DNA from: Polaribacter sp. MED152
Lineage (GTDB): Bacteria > Bacteroidota > Bacteroidia > Flavobacteriales > Flavobacteriaceae
Reading direction: 5' to 3'
DNA length: 64,000 nt
NCBI RefSeq assembly: GCF_000152945.2
Contig: NC_020830.1
Coordinates: 2,118,501 to 2,182,500 of the forward strand
Position numbers and translations under genes: made by a program. Numbering within the stretch: the first letter of the stretch is position 1; every line of letters starts with the position of its first letter. Shown in pieces: positions 61,044-64,000 of this stretch. The notes beneath the pieces were generated by a model. The model ran no database searches. It was not told where the DNA came from and saw nothing but the letters and a program-made list of their open reading frames with translations.

Positions 61044-61064
61044 AGGTTTTAGAAAATGATGTTG

Positions 61065-61072
61065 TATCTTTG
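61065..61072 (+). promoter_or_regulatory. -7 promoter element of ahcY
   Basis: TATCTTTG, perfect match, 34 bases before the ahcY ATG, followed by CAATCGAT, which also occurs in the ftsX leader. Confidence 0.6.
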
Positions 61073-61106
61073 CAATCGATAAAATTAGACAATAAATATA
61101 CATAAT

Positions 61107-62414
61107 ATGAGCACAAATACAGCGTATGTACCATTTAAAGTTAAAGATATTTCTTTAGCAGATTGGGGTAGAAAAGAAATTGAATTGGCAGAAGCAGAAA
61201 TGCCAGGTTTAATGAGTTTAAGAGATGAGTATGGAGATTCTCAACCTTTAAAAGGTGCAAGAATTGCAGGTTGTTTACATATGACAATTCAGACTGCTGT
61301 TTTAATTGAAACTTTACAAGCTTTAGGAGCAGAGGTAACTTGGAGTTCTTGTAATATTTTTTCTACACAAGATCAAGCTGCTGCTGCAATTGCTGCAACA
61401 GGCACTCCAGTTTATGCTTGGAAAGGTATGAATGAAGAAGAATTTGACTGGTGTATAGAACAAACTTTATTTTTTGGTGAAGATAAAAAGCCATTAAATA
61501 TGATTTTAGATGATGGTGGAGATTTAACCAACATGGTTTTAGATAAATATCCAGAATTAGCTGCAGGTATTAATGGTTTATCAGAAGAAACAACTACAGG
61601 AGTTCATAGACTTTACGAAAGAGTAAAAAACGGAACATTACCAATGCCAGCTATTAATATTAACGATTCTGTTACAAAATCTAAATTTGATAACAAATAC
61701 GGTTGTAAAGAATCTGCAGTAGATGCAATTCGTAGAGCAACAGATATTATGTTAGCAGGTAAAAGAGTAGTAGTTTGTGGTTATGGAGATGTTGGTAAAG
61801 GTACAGCAGCTTCTTTTAAAGGTGCAGGTTCTATTGTTACTGTTACAGAAATAGACCCTATTTGTGCTTTACAAGCAGCTATGGATGGTTTCGAAGTGAA
61901 AAAATTAGAAACAGTTGTGGCTAATGCAGATATCGTAATTACCACTACTGGAAATAAAGGAATTGTAAGAGGTGAGCACTTTGAAGCAATGAAAGACAAA
62001 GTTATTGTTTGTAACATTGGGCACTTTGATAATGAAATTGATGTTCCTTACTTAAATAACAATAGCGAGAAAGTAGAAATTAAGCCACAGGTTGATAAAT
62101 ACAACATTAATGGTAAAGATATTATTCTTTTAGCTGAAGGACGTTTAGTAAACTTAGGTTGTGCAACTGGGCACCCAAGTTTTGTAATGTCTAACTCATT
62201 TACAAATCAAACTTTAGCGCAAATTGAACTTTGGAATAATGCTGATGCATATGAAAACAAAGTTTATATGCTACCTAAGCATTTAGACGAAAAAGTAGCA
62301 AAATTGCACTTAGCTAAAATTGGTGTTGAGTTAACAGAGTTAAGCAATGATCAAGCAGATTATATTGGTGTAACTGTAGAAGGGCCATACAAGCCAGAAC
62401 ACTACAGATACTAA
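61107..62414 (+). CDS. ahcY: Adenosylhomocysteinase (SAH hydrolase)
   Basis: Hydrolyses S-adenosylhomocysteine to adenosine and homocysteine, NAD-dependent, in the activated methyl cycle. The 435-residue protein has [14 protein letters not shown], the NAD-binding loop [43 protein letters not shown] and [26 protein letters not shown], and ends in HYRY. It is a single-gene unit with a clear promoter and a long hairpin terminator. No SAH riboswitch is present in the short leader. Confidence 0.98.
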   Translation: MSTNTAYVPFKVKDISLADWGRKEIELAEAEMPGLMSLRDEYGDSQPLKGARIAGCLHMTIQTAVLIETLQALGAEVTWSSCNIFSTQDQAAAAIAATGTPVYAWKGMNEEEFDWCIEQTLFFGEDKKPLNMILDDGGDLTNMVLDKYPELAAGINGLSEETTTGVHRLYERVKNGTLPMPAININDSVTKSKFDNKYGCKESAVDAIRRATDIMLAGKRVVVCGYGDVGKGTAASFKGAGSIVTVTEIDPICALQAAMDGFEVKKLETVVANADIVITTTGNKGIVRGEHFEAMKDKVIVCNIGHFDNEIDVPYLNNNSEKVEIKPQVDKYNINGKDIILLAEGRLVNLGCATGHPSFVMSNSFTNQTLAQIELWNNADAYENKVYMLPKHLDEKVAKLHLAKIGVELTELSNDQADYIGVTVEGPYKPEHYRY

Positions 62415-62438
62415 AATAGATTTAAAAATAATTTTAGT

Positions 62439-62474
62439 AAAAGGTTCTTTCTCTCAGAGAAAGAACCTTTTTTT
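62439..62474 (+). terminator. Intrinsic terminator after ahcY
   Basis: Perfect 16-bp inverted repeat AAAAGGTTCTTTCTCT / AGAGAAAGAACCTTTT with a one-base centre and a T-tract. Confidence 0.9.
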
Positions 62475-62514
62475 ATTGCTAATAAGTAAGAAGATTATAT
62501 ATCTCATTAATATT

Positions 62515-62593
62515 ATTTAAATTTAATCTAAATAAACTTTGTAATTTCAAATCCACGTATTATTTTCGCACTTTATTTAAAATCATTCTAAAT
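62515..62593 (+). promoter_or_regulatory. Twin 19-bp operators and promoter of the PepSY gene
   Basis: Site 1 (62515-62533, ATTTAAATTTAATCTAAAT) and site 2 (62575-62593, ATTTAAAATCATTCTAAAT) agree at 16 of 19 positions, and each is an 8-of-9 dyad. Between them are TTG (62539-62541), a 19-base spacer and TATTTTCG (62561-62568), a -7 variant. Site 1 touches the -33 element and site 2 covers the likely start of transcription, which is a repressor layout. The sites resemble DtxR-type dyads. Confidence 0.6.
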
Positions 62594-62655
62594 GGTTAGG
62601 CTGTTGCCTTCATTAGAATTGGTAAAAATGGTTCTAAAAATAGTGTTTGATTAAA

Positions 62656-63795
62656 ATGGGTAAGAAAAAATATAGTGCTAAAAAATTTATTAATGATGTT
62701 CATCTATGGTTAGGTTTAGCAAGTGGAATTATACTGTTTTTAGTTTGTTTAAGTGGAACAGTTTTAGCCTTTGAACATGAAATAAAAGATGCTTTTTCAG
62801 AGGAATTTTATATTGAAAAAAAATCAGAAAGATTAACTATTGATCAATTGGTTTTAGCTTTAGAAACCAACAATGAAGGCACTGTATCAAGTGTTAAAAT
62901 TCCTGAAAATGAAAGCAAACCTTATAGTTTTAGAGTAAAAAAAGATCCGAAGCAAAGAAGAGGTTCTACAGTTTTGGTAAATCCGTTTACAGCAGAAATT
63001 AAAAAGGTAGAAAAATCTAGTGCAGATGCATTTTTGTCTACGATGTTTAGACTACACAGATGGTTGTTACTAGACACCAAAATAGGTAGACCAATTGTAG
63101 GTACAGCAACAATTATATTTTTAATATTGGCCATTTCTGGTGTGGTTTTATGGTTTCCTAAAAAGCTAAAGTGGAAATATTTAAAACAAGGATTAAAAAT
63201 TAAAACCAAGGCCAAATGGAAAAGAATTAACTATGATTTACACAATACCTTAGGTTTTTATGCCTGTATTTTCTTAATTATTATGAGTATTACAGGTTTA
63301 TGTTGGTCTTTTGCAAGCTACAGATCAGGTTTAAGTACTTTAATTGGTGCAAAAGTTTTTAATAGATCTTCACCCAAATTTAACTTAGCTCAAAATAAGG
63401 ACGGAAAAACCATCTCACTTAACGAAGCTTTAGCAATTACAAACTCAAAATTAGTTTACGAAGGTGATGTTTCTTTGAGTTTCCCTACTAAGAAAAATAA
63501 TTATTTTAGTATTAGTAAAACCAACAAAGAAAACTGGTCTCCTGTTACTTCAGACAGATTATATTTAAGCAATTCTGGTAACGTATTAGAAGTGCAATAT
63601 TTTAAGGACAAACCTTTAAACGTTCAATTTGCATCGTTAATAAAACCAATTCATACAGGAGAAATTTTTGGCAATTTTTCTAAAATAATATATTTTTTAG
63701 CGTGTTTAATAGCTACAAGTTTGCCTGTAACAGGTACTATTATTTGGCTAAATAAATTAAAGAAAAAGAAGAAGAAAAAAGCCAAAGGAGCCTAA
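62656..63795 (+). CDS. PepSY-associated transmembrane protein (iron/siderophore-related)
   Basis: A 379-residue inner-membrane protein with four helices: about 15-37 (LWLGLASGIILFLVCLSGTVLAF), 152-172 (IVGTATIIFLILAISGVVLWF), 197-220 (TLGFYACIFLIIMSITGLCWSF) and 343-363. Conserved histidines lie in VHLWLG, FRLHRWLL, YDLHNTLG and PIHTGE, consistent with haem binding as in PiuB/FsqB-type reductases that act on ferric siderophores. The TTG at 62647 is in frame, but the ATG at 62656 is preferred. A metal-responsive repressor is suggested by the twin operators. Confidence 0.88.
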   Translation: MGKKKYSAKKFINDVHLWLGLASGIILFLVCLSGTVLAFEHEIKDAFSEEFYIEKKSERLTIDQLVLALETNNEGTVSSVKIPENESKPYSFRVKKDPKQRRGSTVLVNPFTAEIKKVEKSSADAFLSTMFRLHRWLLLDTKIGRPIVGTATIIFLILAISGVVLWFPKKLKWKYLKQGLKIKTKAKWKRINYDLHNTLGFYACIFLIIMSITGLCWSFASYRSGLSTLIGAKVFNRSSPKFNLAQNKDGKTISLNEALAITNSKLVYEGDVSLSFPTKKNNYFSISKTNKENWSPVTSDRLYLSNSGNVLEVQYFKDKPLNVQFASLIKPIHTGEIFGNFSKIIYFLACLIATSLPVTGTIIWLNKLKKKKKKKAKGA

Positions 63796-63863
63796 GATTT
63801 ATTTTAATAGGTAGTTTTAAGCTTTCAGTTAGTTTGTAAAAACTTTTACTATTTTGCAAATGC

Positions 63864-63875
63864 TTAATGCATTAA
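63864..63875. promoter_or_regulatory. Perfect 12-bp palindrome before the SLC13-like gene
   Basis: TTAATGCATTAA ends one base before the start codon at 63877, where a bound protein or a stem would affect expression. It could also be chance in AT-rich DNA. Confidence 0.3.
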
Positions 63876-63876
63876 C

Positions 63877-64000
63877 ATGAAAACTACTAAAAAAATAGGA
63901 TTATTTCTAGGGCCACTTCTATTTTTCCTAATCAAATTTTTACCGATAACTTTGGTTTCCCAAAAAGCAGATGCAGTAATTGCAGTTGCTATTTGGATGG
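63877..64000 (+). CDS. SLC13/DASS-family anion symporter, N-terminal fragment
   Basis: Only 41 residues are inside the window: MKTTKKIGLFLGPLLF, a first transmembrane segment, then SQKADAVIAVAIWM. The spacing of a short basic start, a hydrophobic helix and an AVIAVAIWM segment is how Na+/dicarboxylate or sulfate symporters of the DASS family begin. The rest lies past the window end, so the substrate is unknown. Confidence 0.6.
   Translation, partial: MKTTKKIGLFLGPLLFFLIKFLPITLVSQKADAVIAVAIWM

Noticed and set aside
61044..61103. Upstream extension of the phosphopantetheinyl transferase to the ATG at 61103
   Set aside because: It would run through the ahcY -7 element and adds residues with no counterpart in the family; the ATG at 61043 is preferred.

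Overview
The window is an AT-rich chromosomal segment from a member of the Bacteroidota, most likely a marine Flavobacteriaceae (Polaribacter/Tenacibaculum-like; the genus is a guess from overall feel, not computed). Reasons: gldD and gldE gliding genes beside ssb and mutY; TonB-dependent receptors with carboxypeptidase-D-like N-termini; a 287-residue primary sigma factor without region 1.1; Bacteroidota-type -7 promoter elements (TAnnTTTG); almost no Shine-Dalgarno sequences; and lineage-specific variants such as an L21 with a helix-hairpin-helix tail. Gene density is high and nearly everything is core genome. I saw no tRNA, rRNA, CRISPR array, insertion sequence or prophage.

Layout. 1-10.5 kb: the start of a bacilliredoxin gene, a TerB/DnaJ protein, ileS, a DksA-like protein, lspA, uvrC and a patatin/beta-barrel protein. 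10.5-17.1 kb: a Pit phosphate transporter divergent from a TonB receptor and a secreted lipoprotein; the shared intergenic region carries 11-bp-phased TTAACA repeats of Pho-box type, so this looks like a phosphate-starvation locus. 17.1-26 kb: a Cys-rich HMA lipoprotein, a DMT exporter, an active/inactive M16 protease pair, rplU-rpmA and a HisKA_2/LytTR two-component pair. 26-34 kb: waaA, a split YeeE/YedE sulfur transporter and a molybdenum-cofactor cluster (moaA, moeA, moaC, mobA, moeB-rhodanese) with two small membrane proteins inside it. 34-42 kb: a membrane-anchored MutS-like ATPase, gldD-gldE-ssb-mutY, an HU gene, a 29-residue very basic protein and RNase G with a structured leader. 42-47.4 kb: a secreted nuclease-like protein divergent from a TonB receptor and a DUF5689 lipoprotein. 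47.4-50.6 kb: mce, ftsX, DUF3098, uppP, truB. 50.6-54.4 kb: an amino-acid permease, rpoD and a small lipoprotein, with a phased A-tract array upstream of rpoD. 54.5-61 kb: a TPP-riboswitch-controlled TonB receptor, a BamA-like protein, and an operon with a phosphopantetheinyl transferase, PnuC, a NadR-like kinase and ArfB. 61-64 kb: ahcY, a PepSY membrane protein with two 19-bp operators, and the start of an SLC13-type transporter.

The genes fall into three apparent nutrient-scavenging systems, each led by a TonB receptor: phosphate (Pho repeats, Pit, receptor, lipoprotein), thiamine (TPP riboswitch, receptor, possibly PnuC and kinase) and possibly nucleic-acid-derived phosphate (nuclease, receptor, DUF5689 lipoprotein). 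The most informative signals lie between genes: the Pho-type array, the TPP element, the twin operators before the PepSY gene, the three-hairpin rng leader and the A-tract array. Functions are assigned from motifs read by eye; no database search was possible.
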